NCBI GenBank assembly: GCA_947380655.1
Contig: CANCRX010000018.1
Location: 1-52,745, forward strand
Length of the DNA: 52,745 nt
Source of the DNA: Alcaligenaceae bacterium
GTDB lineage: Bacteria > Pseudomonadota > Gammaproteobacteria > Burkholderiales > Burkholderiaceae_B
Reading direction: 5' to 3'
Of the stretch, positions 7,447 to 16,085 are shown piece after piece. A program made the translations under genes and the position numbers. The notes below the pieces were generated by a model that saw nothing but the letters and a program-made list of their open reading frames with translations, was not told the origin of the DNA and did not search any database. The stretch's first letter is position 1. Each line of letters begins with the position of its first letter.

Positions 7447-8873
7447 GCGTTTTCTTTATCGGTAGATGTTACGTCGTCCTCGATCGCGACACGCGCCCGG
7501 AACGTATTGGTTCGGGCTTCTGTAATCACGACATCAAGCATCTGTCCGATCAAGCGTGGATGCGCAGGGAAATTCACCACCCGGTTGTTTTCTGTGCGTC
7601 CGTAAAGTTCACTGCTGTCGCGCGCAGAAGTGCCCTCAACGAGGATGCGTTGTGTGGTCCCAACCATACTGCGGGCGACTTCATGCGCCTGTTCGTTGAT
7701 ACGGGCTTGCAGGCGTTGCAGCCTTGCGAGTTTGACGGATTGTGGCGTGTCATCGGTCAGATCGGCTGCTGGCGTGCCTGGTCTGCGTGAATACACAAAC
7801 GAATACGCCGTATCAAAACCCACCTCATCAATGAGCTTCATTGTTTTTTCGAAGTCTTCTTCGGTTTCACCAGGAAACCCGACGATGAAATCTGACGAAA
7901 GCGTGAGCCCTGGCCGGGCGGCGCGTAATTTACGAACTACAGACTTGAATTCGATGGCGGTATAGCCACGCTTCATCGCGGCCAAGACACGATCGCTCCC
8001 CGCTTGGACAGGCAGATGCAGGTGTGCGACCAGTTTTGGCAGACGTGTGTAGGCGTCCGCAATGCGCGAGGTCATTTCTTTCGGGTGTGAGGTCGTGTAG
8101 CGCAGGCGTTCAATGCCTGGGATTTCGTGCACGTACTCAAGTAATGTGGCGAAATCGGCAATCTCCTCGCTATCGGTAATCTTGCCGCGATACGCGTTGA
8201 CGTTCTGGCCAAGCAGGGTAACTTCTTTGACGCCCTGGTCGGCGAGGTCAGCAACCTCGGTGAGCACGTCTTCGAAGGGCCGGGAGATTTCTTCACCACG
8301 GGTATAAGGCACGACACAGAAGCTGCAATATTTGCTGCATCCTTCCATGATGGAGACAAAGGCGGTTGCACCTTCGACACGAGAGGGAGGCAATGCATCA
8401 AATTTTTCGATTTCAGGAAAACTGATATCGACCTGCGAGCGACCTTCGGCGCGGCGTCGAGCGATGAGCTCGGGGAGCCGGTGCAGCGTTTGCGGACCGA
8501 ACACGACGTCGACGTAAGGCGCACGATCAACAATCGCTGAGCCTTCCTGACTGGCGACGCAGCCACCCACACCAATCACCAGATTGGGGTTGAGTTTTTT
8601 CAGGTGTTTAATGCGTCCAAGATCAGAAAATACTTTTTCTTGCGCTTTCTCTCGTACAGAGCAAGTGTTAAACAAGATCACATCGGCGTCTTCTGGGGTC
8701 TGGGTGACCACTGCGCCGTGTTCTTTGCCTAGCACATCGAGCATTTTGTCTGAATCGTATTCATTCATTTGGCAACCAAAGGTGCGGATGAATACTTTTT
8801 TGGGACGGGTAGGCGTGTCGCTTGCGACAATAGGAATGATTTTTTGCATGATGGTGCCGAGGCGGGTGTTCAT
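7443..8873 (-). CDS. miaB: tRNA-2-methylthio-N6-dimethylallyladenosine synthase
   Basis: MiaB is a radical-SAM methylthiotransferase acting on i6A37 of tRNAs. All expected cysteines are present: Cys34 (FGCQMNEYDSD), Cys71 (NTCSVREKA) and Cys105 (GGCVASQEG) for the auxiliary cluster, and Cys179/183/186 (GCSKYCSFC) for the radical-SAM cluster. The C-terminal about 65 residues form a TRAM domain. Length is 476 residues with the ATG at 8873; an in-frame ATG at 8849 is an alternative, and neither has a clear ribosome-binding site. It leads the miaB-phoH-ybeY run, with about 100 bases and the secF terminator between it and the sec operon. Confidence 0.95.
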   Translation of the reverse strand: MNTRLGTIMQKIIPIVASDTPTRPKKVFIRTFGCQMNEYDSDKMLDVLGKEHGAVVTQTPEDADVILFNTCSVREKAQEKVFSDLGRIKHLKKLNPNLVIGVGGCVASQEGSAIVDRAPYVDVVFGPQTLHRLPELIARRRAEGRSQVDISFPEIEKFDALPPSRVEGATAFVSIMEGCSKYCSFCVVPYTRGEEISRPFEDVLTEVADLADQGVKEVTLLGQNVNAYRGKITDSEEIADFATLLEYVHEIPGIERLRYTTSHPKEMTSRIADAYTRLPKLVAHLHLPVQAGSDRVLAAMKRGYTAIEFKSVVRKLRAARPGLTLSSDFIVGFPGETEEDFEKTMKLIDEVGFDTAYSFVYSRRPGTPAADLTDDTPQSVKLARLQRLQARINEQAHEVARSMVGTTQRILVEGTSARDSSELYGRTENNRVVNFPAHPRLIGQMLDVVITEARTNTFRARVAIEDDVTSTDKENA

Positions 8874-8920
8874 CCCGAGGGCGTATAAAGTGTAATGTTG
8901 TATGTTAACCCGCTAAGAGC

Positions 8921-8958
8921 AAAAAAAATCCCTCATTGCCTTGAAGCGCCGAGGGATT
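8921..8958 (-). terminator. Terminator after secF
   Basis: AATCCCTC (8927-8934) pairs with GAGGGATT (8951-8958); on the minus strand the hairpin is followed by a run of T (complement of A 8921-8928). It lies 17 bases beyond the secF stop and ends the sec operon before miaB. Confidence 0.8.
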
Positions 8959-8974
8959 CTATTCAGTCGATTTT

Positions 8975-9916
8975 TTAGAGTTCGTAGCTTTCTTCGACTT
9001 CGTCAGGTTTTTTAACTGGCTTGATCAGGTCTTCGCGCTTAACGCCCAGCCACATGGCAATCGCTGCTGCCACAAAGACTGAGGAATAAATGCCGAACCA
9101 GATACCGATGGTCAGGGCGAGCGCAAAATAATGCAGGGTTGGACCACCAAAAATCAGCATGGCCATCACCATCATCTGGGTCGAGCCGTGCGTGATGATC
9201 GTACGTGAAATTGTTTGTGTGATCGCACCATCGATAACCTGAACCACCGAAGCGTTGCGTTCCTTGCGGAAGTTTTCACGGATTCGGTCCATGATCACGA
9301 CCGATTCGTTGACGGAGTAACCTAAAACGGCGAGCACGCCTGCCAGTACCGATAAGGAAAATTCCCAGCCAAAGAAAGCAAAGAAGCCCAGGATAATCAC
9401 CACGTCATGCAAGTTAGCTAGCACCCCTGCAACGGCGAATTTCCATTCAAACCGTACTGCGAGGTAGACCACAATACCGATCACAACAAAGAGCAGGGCG
9501 AGCAGGCCATTTTCAACCAGTTCACGGCCAACTTGTGGACCGACAAATTCAACCCGCCTTAATTCAACGCTAGCGTCGCCAGCCTTGAGTGCTTTCATGA
9601 CGGTGTCGCTTTGCGCTGCCGAACTCTGACCTGGTGCCAGAGGCAGTCTGATCATGACATCGCGCGAAGTGCCAAAGTTTTGAACTTGATAGTCTGTATA
9701 GCCCAGGCCCGATACGACCGTGCGAACTTGATCAAGGGGGGCTGACTGCGTATAGCTGACCTCCATGACTGTGCCACCCGTGAACTCAATCGACAGGTGA
9801 AAGCCACGAGTAATGATGAAAAACACAGCTGCGACAAAAGTCAGGAAGCTGATGACGTTCAAAATCAGCGCGTGGCGCATGAACGGTATGGTGCGACCGA
9901 TTCGGAAAAATTCCAT
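8975..9916 (-). CDS. secF: Protein translocase subunit SecF
   Basis: SecF, with SecD, uses the proton gradient to pull secreted proteins across the inner membrane. The 313-residue protein shows an N-terminal membrane helix (about residues 16-36), a periplasmic domain opening with IEFTGGTVMEVSY, and five more hydrophobic segments including LANLHDVVIILGFFAFFG and GYSVNESVVIMDRIRENFR, the latter a family signature. It is 60 bases downstream of secD, and that gap carries a strong hairpin 25 bases upstream of the secF ATG. The following terminator makes it the last gene of the operon. Confidence 0.96.
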   Translation of the reverse strand: MEFFRIGRTIPFMRHALILNVISFLTFVAAVFFIITRGFHLSIEFTGGTVMEVSYTQSAPLDQVRTVVSGLGYTDYQVQNFGTSRDVMIRLPLAPGQSSAAQSDTVMKALKAGDASVELRRVEFVGPQVGRELVENGLLALLFVVIGIVVYLAVRFEWKFAVAGVLANLHDVVIILGFFAFFGWEFSLSVLAGVLAVLGYSVNESVVIMDRIRENFRKERNASVVQVIDGAITQTISRTIITHGSTQMMVMAMLIFGGPTLHYFALALTIGIWFGIYSSVFVAAAIAMWLGVKREDLIKPVKKPDEVEESYEL

Positions 9917-9943
9917 GATGCGTGTGTGTTCCGGTAGTGAGCG

Positions 9944-9964
9944 GGCAGATCAGTAAAATCTGCC
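9944..9964 (-). promoter_or_regulatory. Intercistronic hairpin upstream of secF
   Basis: GGCAGAT (9944-9950) pairs with ATCTGCC (9958-9964) around a seven-base loop; with one bulge the stem extends to 9941 and 9968. There is no U-run, so it does not look like a full terminator. Its position, about 26 bases upstream of the start codon, matches the hairpin before secD. An effect on mRNA stability or on SecF translation is inference. Confidence 0.55.
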
Positions 9965-9976
9965 GCGCGTGAAAGT

Positions 9977-11845
9977 TCAGTCTTTAGGTTTCCAGACCGT
10001 GCCAATCGAAATCGACTGGAGTTTTTTCTTGCGTCCGTACCAGAGGTTAGCGAGTGCACGCACACCGACTACGGATGAGAACATCGAAGTCAGAATGCCA
10101 AGGCAATGCACCACAGCAAAACCGCGCACAGCGCCTGAACCAAACACTAACAGAGCAACGCCAACAATCAGCGTGGTCAGGTTTGAGTCAAGAATCGTGC
10201 CCCACGCGCGGTCAAAGCCCAGCGCAATCGCTTGCTGAGGTGCCTCGCCATTACGCAGTTCTTCGCGGATACGTTCATTGATCAGTACGTTTGCATCAAT
10301 TGCCATGCCCAGTGTCAGCGCAATCGCGGCAATACCTGGCAAAGTGAGGGTGGCTTGCAACATGGACAGGATCGCGAGTAACAGCAATACGTTGAGCGCC
10401 AGACCAATCGTAGAAAACACACCGAACAAATGGTAGTAGACCAACATAAAAATCGCGATGGCTACAAAACCGTAAAGTGTGGAGTTGAAGCCTTTGGCGA
10501 TGTTGTCCGCACCTAAACTCGGTCCGATTGTGCGCTCTTCGATGATTTCCATCGGTGCAGCCAACGAACCGGCACGCAACAGCAGGGCGGTATCGGCGGC
10601 TTCTTCGGCAGTCATACTGCCAGAAATCTGTACTTGCCCGCCTGGAATTTCGCCACGGATAACCGGGGCTGTCACGACTTCGCCACGGCCCTTTTCAAAC
10701 AATAGGATCGCCATGCGTTTGCCGACGTTGTCTCGCGTGACGTCACGAAAAATACGTGCGCCCTTAGCGTCTAGTGTCAGGTGAACGGCTGCCTGCTGTG
10801 ACTGGTTATCACGTCCCGCCTGAGCATCCTGCAGGTTTTCACCCGTCAGCACGACTTGACGGCGAACCAGGATAGGGCGGCCGTCGCGGTCCTGGTAACG
10901 TTCAAGTCCAAAGGGCACAGTACCTGCAGCCAATGCGCTGGAGGCCGTAGGTGAGTCATCCACCATGCGGATTTCGAGAGTGGCGGTGCGACCCAGAATA
11001 TCTTTTGCTTTCGCAACATCCTGCACGCCAGGCAACTGCACCACAATCCGGTCGGCACCTTGCTGCTGGATCACGGGTTCGGCGACGCCGAGTTCGTTGA
11101 TCCGGTTATGCAGCGTGGTGATGTTTTGCTTCAGTGCGTTGGCTTGCACAGCGGTGATGGCAGACTGACTGAGGGTGCCTACAATTTGCAGTTTTACACC
11201 ATCCATGCGTTCTGCAATTTGCAGATCGGGATTGCGCGTGCGCAGGGCTGCAACGGCGCGGTCACGCATGGCCTCGCTGTTAAAGGAGACCACCACGGAC
11301 ATACCGCTGCGATCAATGCCTGTTTGTTCGATCTTCTGATCACGCATTGCTGCGCGCAGGTCTGTCACGATGGAGTCGTAGCGCGCGGTCAGGGCGCCTT
11401 GCATATCGACTTGCAGCAGGAAATGCACGCCACCACGCAAGTCCAGACCCAGATACATAGGATGCGCACCCAGCGCACTGAGCCATGAGGGTGAGGCAGG
11501 CAGCAGATTGAGTGCGACGGTGTAAGTAGAATCTGCGGCGTTAGGGTTGAGCGATTTTTCAATCACATCGCGTGCCTGAATCTGCGTATCTGTATTGGCA
11601 AAACGCACACGCACCGTGCCGACTGGGCCGTTTTGTTCAAACGAGGCACCTGTATTGGCAATATTGGCCTGGCGGAGAATGCCTTGCACGCGATCCAGCG
11701 TGGCAGGATCAATTTTCAGGGTTGCTTTAGCGCTGGAGATCTGCACCGCAGGCGATTCGCCATACAGGTTGGGTAGTGTATAGAGCAGACCGATCACGAC
11801 CGCGACCAGCACCGTCAGGTATTTCCAAATGGGATAGCGGTTCAT
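9977..11845 (-). CDS. secD: Protein translocase subunit SecD
   Basis: SecD is the large partner of SecF in the SecDF translocation motor. From the preferred ATG at 11845 (MNRYPIWKYLTVLVAVV) the protein has 622 residues: an N-terminal helix, a large periplasmic domain with the signature YLGLDLRGGVHFLLQVDM, and a C-terminal membrane domain including GIAAIALTLGMAIDANVLINERIREELR, with the conserved Asp of the proton path. An upstream GTG at 11881 would add 12 residues, but it lies inside the 11872-11896 hairpin and the added residues are not typical of the family. It sits between yajC and secF on the same strand. Confidence 0.96.
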   Translation of the reverse strand: MNRYPIWKYLTVLVAVVIGLLYTLPNLYGESPAVQISSAKATLKIDPATLDRVQGILRQANIANTGASFEQNGPVGTVRVRFANTDTQIQARDVIEKSLNPNAADSTYTVALNLLPASPSWLSALGAHPMYLGLDLRGGVHFLLQVDMQGALTARYDSIVTDLRAAMRDQKIEQTGIDRSGMSVVVSFNSEAMRDRAVAALRTRNPDLQIAERMDGVKLQIVGTLSQSAITAVQANALKQNITTLHNRINELGVAEPVIQQQGADRIVVQLPGVQDVAKAKDILGRTATLEIRMVDDSPTASSALAAGTVPFGLERYQDRDGRPILVRRQVVLTGENLQDAQAGRDNQSQQAAVHLTLDAKGARIFRDVTRDNVGKRMAILLFEKGRGEVVTAPVIRGEIPGGQVQISGSMTAEEAADTALLLRAGSLAAPMEIIEERTIGPSLGADNIAKGFNSTLYGFVAIAIFMLVYYHLFGVFSTIGLALNVLLLLAILSMLQATLTLPGIAAIALTLGMAIDANVLINERIREELRNGEAPQQAIALGFDRAWGTILDSNLTTLIVGVALLVFGSGAVRGFAVVHCLGILTSMFSSVVGVRALANLWYGRKKKLQSISIGTVWKPKD

Positions 11846-11871
11846 TGCCGACTGGTATGAAAAAGTATTAG

Positions 11872-11896
11872 GCTCCGCCACAAAATATGGCGGAGC
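11872..11896 (-). promoter_or_regulatory. Perfect intercistronic hairpin upstream of secD
   Basis: GCTCCGCCA (11872-11880) and TGGCGGAGC (11888-11896) form a perfect nine-base GC-rich stem with a seven-base loop. On the minus strand it lies between the yajC stop and the secD ATG, with its edge 26 bases upstream of that ATG, and a five-T run follows six bases later. It could be a weak attenuator, an RNA-stability element or a translational control element; the sequence alone does not decide. Confidence 0.6.
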
Positions 11897-11910
11897 AATG
11901 CCGGGAAGGC

Positions 11911-12252
11911 TTACAGCGCTTTGATCGTGCCTTTAGGCAGGACTGCTGTGACAGAGGCTTTCTGCATGATGATTTCAACTGGCTTGTCGGCGAGTTCTGC
12001 GACTTCAACGGTCACATAGTTGTCGCTGACTTTACTGACTTTGCCCAGCAAACCGCCGGCGCTGATGACCTCGTCACCTTTGGCCAGTGCAGCCAACAGT
12101 GCTTTGTGCTCTTTCTGGCGTTTCATCTGTGGACGAATCATCAGGAAGTACAAAACCACGAACATCAGAACGATGGGGGCCATCCCCATCAACGAGCTGG
12201 CGGTATCGCCGGCCTGAGCCAGCACGATGCCGGTTATTGCTTGAGCAGACAT
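11911..12252 (-). CDS. yajC: Preprotein translocase subunit YajC
   Basis: YajC is a small accessory protein of the SecDF complex. The 113 residues comprise a short periplasmic start, one membrane helix (about residues 22-42, APIVLMFVVLYFLMI), and the signature RPQMKRQKEHKALLAALAKGDEV, followed by a small SH3-like cytosolic part. AAAGGAG lies six bases before the ATG, one of the clearest ribosome-binding sites in this block. It lies 32 bases after tgt on the same strand and heads the yajC-secD-secF set, the standard proteobacterial order queA-tgt-yajC-secDF. Confidence 0.96.
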   Translation of the reverse strand: MSAQAITGIVLAQAGDTASSLMGMAPIVLMFVVLYFLMIRPQMKRQKEHKALLAALAKGDEVISAGGLLGKVSKVSDNYVTVEVAELADKPVEIIMQKASVTAVLPKGTIKAL

Positions 12253-12284
12253 TAAGGTCTCCTTTGTAAAATTTGATTAGCTGG

Positions 12285-13472
12285 CTATTGTACCGATTTG
12301 GAGGCTCGATCGAGTGCAAATTGTTTTCGCCATGCCTCAAATGTGCCAGAACCTATTGCTTCGCGCATTTCAGCCATGATTGTCAGATAGAAATGCAGGT
12401 TGTGCACGGTATTGAGGCGCGCACCGGTAATTTCGTTGGCGCGCTGCAAATGGTGCAGGTAGGAGAGGGAGAAATTCTTGCAGGTGTGGCAAGTGCAGCT
12501 TGGATCCAATGCGGTGGTGTCGTCACGATATTTCGCATTTCGGATCTTGACATCACCAAAACGGGTAAATAGCCAGCCATTACGCGCATTTCTAGTCGGC
12601 ATCACACAGTCAAACATGTCGATGCCGTTGGAGACCCCCTGTACCAGGTCTTCAGGGGTCCCTACACCCATCAGATAGCGCGGTGCTTGTTCGGGCAGGC
12701 GAGGCGCGACGTGTTTGAGAATACGCAACATGTCTTCTTTAGGCTCGCCTACCGACAGGCCGCCAATGGCGTAGCCATGAAAACCGATGTCTTTAAGCCC
12801 TTCAAGCGACTCATCGCGCAGATTTTCGAACATGCCGCCCTGAACAATGCCAAACAAGGCGTTCGGGTTGTTCAGTGCATCAAACGACTCACGTGAACGG
12901 CGTGCCCAACGCAAAGACATACGCATGGAGCGTGCCGCTTCTTCTGCGGTCGCGGGGCGGTCATTAATCATATAAGGCGTGCACTCGTCGAACACCATCA
13001 CGACATCAGAATTTAGTGCGGTCTGAATTCTCATGGATTCTTCAGGCGTCAAAAATAACTTTGCCCCGTCAATGGGCGAGGCGAATTTGACGCCTTCTTC
13101 GGAGATTTTGCGCATGCCTTGCAGGCTAAATACCTGAAAGCCGCCTGAGTCTGTCAAGATCGGTTTTTGCCACTGCATGAAACCATGCAGCCCGCCGTGT
13201 TTGGCGATCACTTCAGTCCCGGGCCTGAGCCACAAATGAAAAGTGTTACCCAGAACAATCTGTGCGCCGACCTCGTCGAGTTCATGCGGCATCATCGCTT
13301 TGACGGTGCCATAGGTCCCAACAGGCATGAATATTGGTGTGTCGACTACGCCGTGATTGAGCGTCATCCGCCCGCGCCGTGCGTGTCCTTCGGTCGCCAG
13401 CAACTCGAATTTCAAGCCTGCATTCAGAGGTGTGGGAGTGGGTTGAGTGGGTAATGTGTCAAGCTGGGTCAA
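12285..13472 (-). CDS. tgt: Queuine tRNA-ribosyltransferase
   Basis: Tgt exchanges G34 of GUN-anticodon tRNAs (here tRNA-Asp, for example) for the queuosine precursor preQ1. The 395-residue protein has the substrate Asp in LTDSGGFQ (Asp108), the GIDMFDCVMPTRNARNG segment (283-299) carrying the nucleophilic Asp, and the zinc-site motif CTCHTC (326-331) followed by the later His. The ATG overlaps the queA stop by four bases, so the two queuosine genes are translationally coupled. About 20 extra N-terminal residues (Thr/Pro-rich) precede the conserved start. Confidence 0.96.
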   Translation of the reverse strand: MTQLDTLPTQPTPTPLNAGLKFELLATEGHARRGRMTLNHGVVDTPIFMPVGTYGTVKAMMPHELDEVGAQIVLGNTFHLWLRPGTEVIAKHGGLHGFMQWQKPILTDSGGFQVFSLQGMRKISEEGVKFASPIDGAKLFLTPEESMRIQTALNSDVVMVFDECTPYMINDRPATAEEAARSMRMSLRWARRSRESFDALNNPNALFGIVQGGMFENLRDESLEGLKDIGFHGYAIGGLSVGEPKEDMLRILKHVAPRLPEQAPRYLMGVGTPEDLVQGVSNGIDMFDCVMPTRNARNGWLFTRFGDVKIRNAKYRDDTTALDPSCTCHTCKNFSLSYLHHLQRANEITGARLNTVHNLHFYLTIMAEMREAIGSGTFEAWRKQFALDRASKSVQ

Positions 13473-14557
13473 AGTGTGTGATTCCGTTCAAGAAACATGG
13501 CGTCCCCGTAACTAAAGAAACGGTAACGCTCAGCAATAGCGTGGGTGTAAGCGGTTTTCATTGTGTCCAAGCCAATCATGGCCGCCACGAGCATCAATAA
13601 CGTGGATTGTGGCAAATGGAAATTTGTCACCATCGCATCGACAACCTGATAGCGATAGCCGGGGGTAATAAATAGACGCGTATCGCCTGCGTGAGGTGCA
13701 AGTACGAAAGTCCGGTGATCGGTGCGCGGTGTGCCCGCATTCGCCTCAAGCTGTGCCTTGGCTGCGGACTCTAGGGCGCGCACACTCGTTGTGCCCACGG
13801 CAATCACTCTGCCACCTGCTGCACGCGCTTGAGCAATGGCCTGAGTCGTCGCTGCGGGGACGGTGTACCACTCCGCATGCATGATGTGATCAGACAAGCG
13901 GTCGACGCGAACCGGCTGAAACGTTCCGGCACCGACATGAAGCGTCACAAACGCAGTGCAGACACCCATTTTTTTGAGATGCAACAGCATCTCTTCGTCA
14001 AAGTGCAGACCTGCCGTGGGGGCCGCAACCGCACCCGGCGACCGCGCATAGACTGTCTGGTAGCGTTGGTCGTCTTGAGCGTCGGGTGTGTGCGTAATGT
14101 ATGGGGGCAGTGGCATGGCACCATGGCGCTCAAGTATCTCCAGCACGGGCGCCTCGAATTCAAGGATAAACAGGTCGTCTTCGCGACCCAAAACCGTGAC
14201 GTCCACAGCCTCAGCTAGCCGTAACTTGCTCCCTGCAACGGGGGACTTGCTCGAACGGACATGGGCCAGGGCAATATTCTGGGCCGTGATGCGCTCGATC
14301 AGGACTTCAACCTTGCCACCGGTGGCTTTTTGTCCGAACAGCCGTGCTTTGATTACACGCGTATCGTTAAAAATCAGCAAATCGTCTGGGCGTAGCAGCG
14401 AAGGCAGATCCGCAAAGGTCAGATCCGCGAGACGCCCTTGCTCGTTTGCGTGGAGCAATCTGCTGGCTCGGCGGGTTGCGGCTGGCGACTGAGCAATCAG
14501 TTCTGCTGGGAGGTCGTAGTCGAAATCAGCGACAGTGAGGGTATTGGATTCGTTCAT
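13469..14557 (-). CDS. queA: S-adenosylmethionine:tRNA ribosyltransferase-isomerase
   Basis: QueA builds epoxyqueuosine on preQ1-modified tRNA by transferring the ribosyl part of SAM. With the ATG at 14557 (MNESNTLTVADFDYDLPAELIAQ) the protein has 362 residues, close to the family norm. Recognisable segments are YDLPAELIAQSPA, LIFNDTRVIKARLFG, SPGAVAAPTAGLHFDEEML, HVGAGTFQPVR and TNFHLPQSTLLMLVAA near the end. The frame stays open far upstream of 14557, but that extension is non-homologous and crosses into dacB, so it is rejected. It is divergent from dacB with a 73-base gap that must hold both promoters. Confidence 0.96.
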   Translation of the reverse strand: MNESNTLTVADFDYDLPAELIAQSPAATRRASRLLHANEQGRLADLTFADLPSLLRPDDLLIFNDTRVIKARLFGQKATGGKVEVLIERITAQNIALAHVRSSKSPVAGSKLRLAEAVDVTVLGREDDLFILEFEAPVLEILERHGAMPLPPYITHTPDAQDDQRYQTVYARSPGAVAAPTAGLHFDEEMLLHLKKMGVCTAFVTLHVGAGTFQPVRVDRLSDHIMHAEWYTVPAATTQAIAQARAAGGRVIAVGTTSVRALESAAKAQLEANAGTPRTDHRTFVLAPHAGDTRLFITPGYRYQVVDAMVTNFHLPQSTLLMLVAAMIGLDTMKTAYTHAIAERYRFFSYGDAMFLERNHTL

Positions 14558-14630
14558 TTGCGGGCATTTTAAGCCGGCCGGCGGCGTTTTTTTGTATGCT
14601 GTCAGCTTAATCAGGGAAATAGGTGTTGAT

Positions 14631-16085
14631 ATGCGTGCGTGGAAGTCGACAGTTGAGCTTGTTTTGGCACGGACCATCGCGCGAGCGGCGGGTGTATTGT
14701 TGACCATGGCAGGGATGCATGTGAGTGCGCAAGGCGCGCTGCCCCCAGAGCTGGCAAGCGTCTGGGCGCAAAATAAATTACCCGAGTCGTCCTTGTCGTT
14801 GGTGGTCCAGGAGGTGAGTGGGCCGCGATTGTTTGCCATCCACCCAGAGAAGCCTCGTAATCCGGCCTCAGTCATGAAACTTGTGACCACGTACGCAGCG
14901 ATTTCACGGCTCGGACCCACCTATGTCTGGAATACTGACTTTTTGATTGATGGCAAAGCACAGATCGATCCGCAGGGTGTACTGAATGGTCCGCTTTATT
15001 TGCGCGCCGGGGGGGATCCTGTTTTATTAGTACAGGATTTATGGCGCCTGATGCGCGATATGCGGTTGCGCGGTATCCGTGAAATACCAGAAATCGTAGT
15101 GGACCGATCGATCTTTGGTGACGTGACCATCGATCCCGCACAGTTTGATGGGGCGGGTGATCGCCCCTATAACGCGAGCCCTGATGCCTTTATGGTTGGT
15201 TTTGGTTCTTTGCGTCTGGTGTTTACGCCTGACCCACTGACCAAGACCTGGAAGTCCTTTATCGACCCTCCCATCCCTGGCGTGCAGATTGACAGTAATG
15301 TTGCATGGACCGACGCGAAATGCCCAAGCTCTCCCGCGATTTCGACGGACACAACTTTTGAAAATGGCAATGTGCGCTTTCGGGTCTCAGGTCGGGCTGC
15401 GGGCGCGTGTGGCGAATTTGATGTGTTCAGACTGGGGCTGTCACAGCAGGAGTTCGGCGCAAGACTATTGAAAACAATGTGGCAAGATGTGGGGGGCACG
15501 CTGACCGGTGCAGTGAGAAATGGGGCGATCCCTGGTGATGCGCAAGCCATCGCTTCACATCAGTCGCCGCCGCTGTCAGCAGTCATCCGTTTGATTAATA
15601 AAAAGAGCAATAACGTCATGACACGGATATTGCTGCTCACGCTAGGCGCCGAGGCAGGAGCCAGACCTGCGACGGTCGACGGTAGCGTTCAAGTCGCGCT
15701 TTCCATTCTCGCGCGTCAAGGCTTGGACATGAAAGGTTTAGTACTTGATAACGGTTCAGGTTTATCGCGTGTGGGGGTTGTATCCGCGGACAGTCTCACC
15801 GACATGCTGCAAAAGGCCTGGATGTCCCCCGTCATGCCTGAGTACGTATCCTCGCTTTCTATCTTGGGCATAGACGGGACCTCGAGAAATCGTCTGCGCG
15901 ACCCTTCTACCCGATCTATGGCGCATGTCAAAACAGGTGGCTTGCGTGATGTCCGCTCCATCGCTGGCTACGTATGGGGCGCGAGTGGCAAGCGTTACAT
16001 TGTTGTGAGCATGGTGAATCATGAGCGGGCACATGATGCGCGCGCTTTTGAAAACGCACTGATTGCCTGGCTGGCAACAAAATGA
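14631..16085 (+). CDS. dacB: D-alanyl-D-alanine carboxypeptidase/endopeptidase (PBP4 type)
   Basis: A class C (S13) penicillin-binding protein that trims or cleaves peptidoglycan cross-bridges in the periplasm. Using the ATG at 14631, preceded by TAGGTG at a good distance, the protein has 484 residues with a signal peptide (cleavage near Ala33 of VSAQGA). All three active-site motifs are present: SxxK as Ser80-Lys83 (PASVMKL), SxN as Ser326-Asn328 (KKSNNVM) and KTG as Lys434-Gly436 (HVKTGGLRD). The frame is open to 14535, but that would run into queA. Its stop overlaps the ATG of the next gene by four bases, coupling it to an unknown periplasmic protein. Confidence 0.94.
   Translation: MRAWKSTVELVLARTIARAAGVLLTMAGMHVSAQGALPPELASVWAQNKLPESSLSLVVQEVSGPRLFAIHPEKPRNPASVMKLVTTYAAISRLGPTYVWNTDFLIDGKAQIDPQGVLNGPLYLRAGGDPVLLVQDLWRLMRDMRLRGIREIPEIVVDRSIFGDVTIDPAQFDGAGDRPYNASPDAFMVGFGSLRLVFTPDPLTKTWKSFIDPPIPGVQIDSNVAWTDAKCPSSPAISTDTTFENGNVRFRVSGRAAGACGEFDVFRLGLSQQEFGARLLKTMWQDVGGTLTGAVRNGAIPGDAQAIASHQSPPLSAVIRLINKKSNNVMTRILLLTLGAEAGARPATVDGSVQVALSILARQGLDMKGLVLDNGSGLSRVGVVSADSLTDMLQKAWMSPVMPEYVSSLSILGIDGTSRNRLRDPSTRSMAHVKTGGLRDVRSIAGYVWGASGKRYIVVSMVNHERAHDARAFENALIAWLATK

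Noticed and set aside
14558..14920. Upstream extension of queA to a 483-residue protein
   Set aside because: The added residues are not conserved and run antisense through the dacB start; ATG 14557 gives the normal length.
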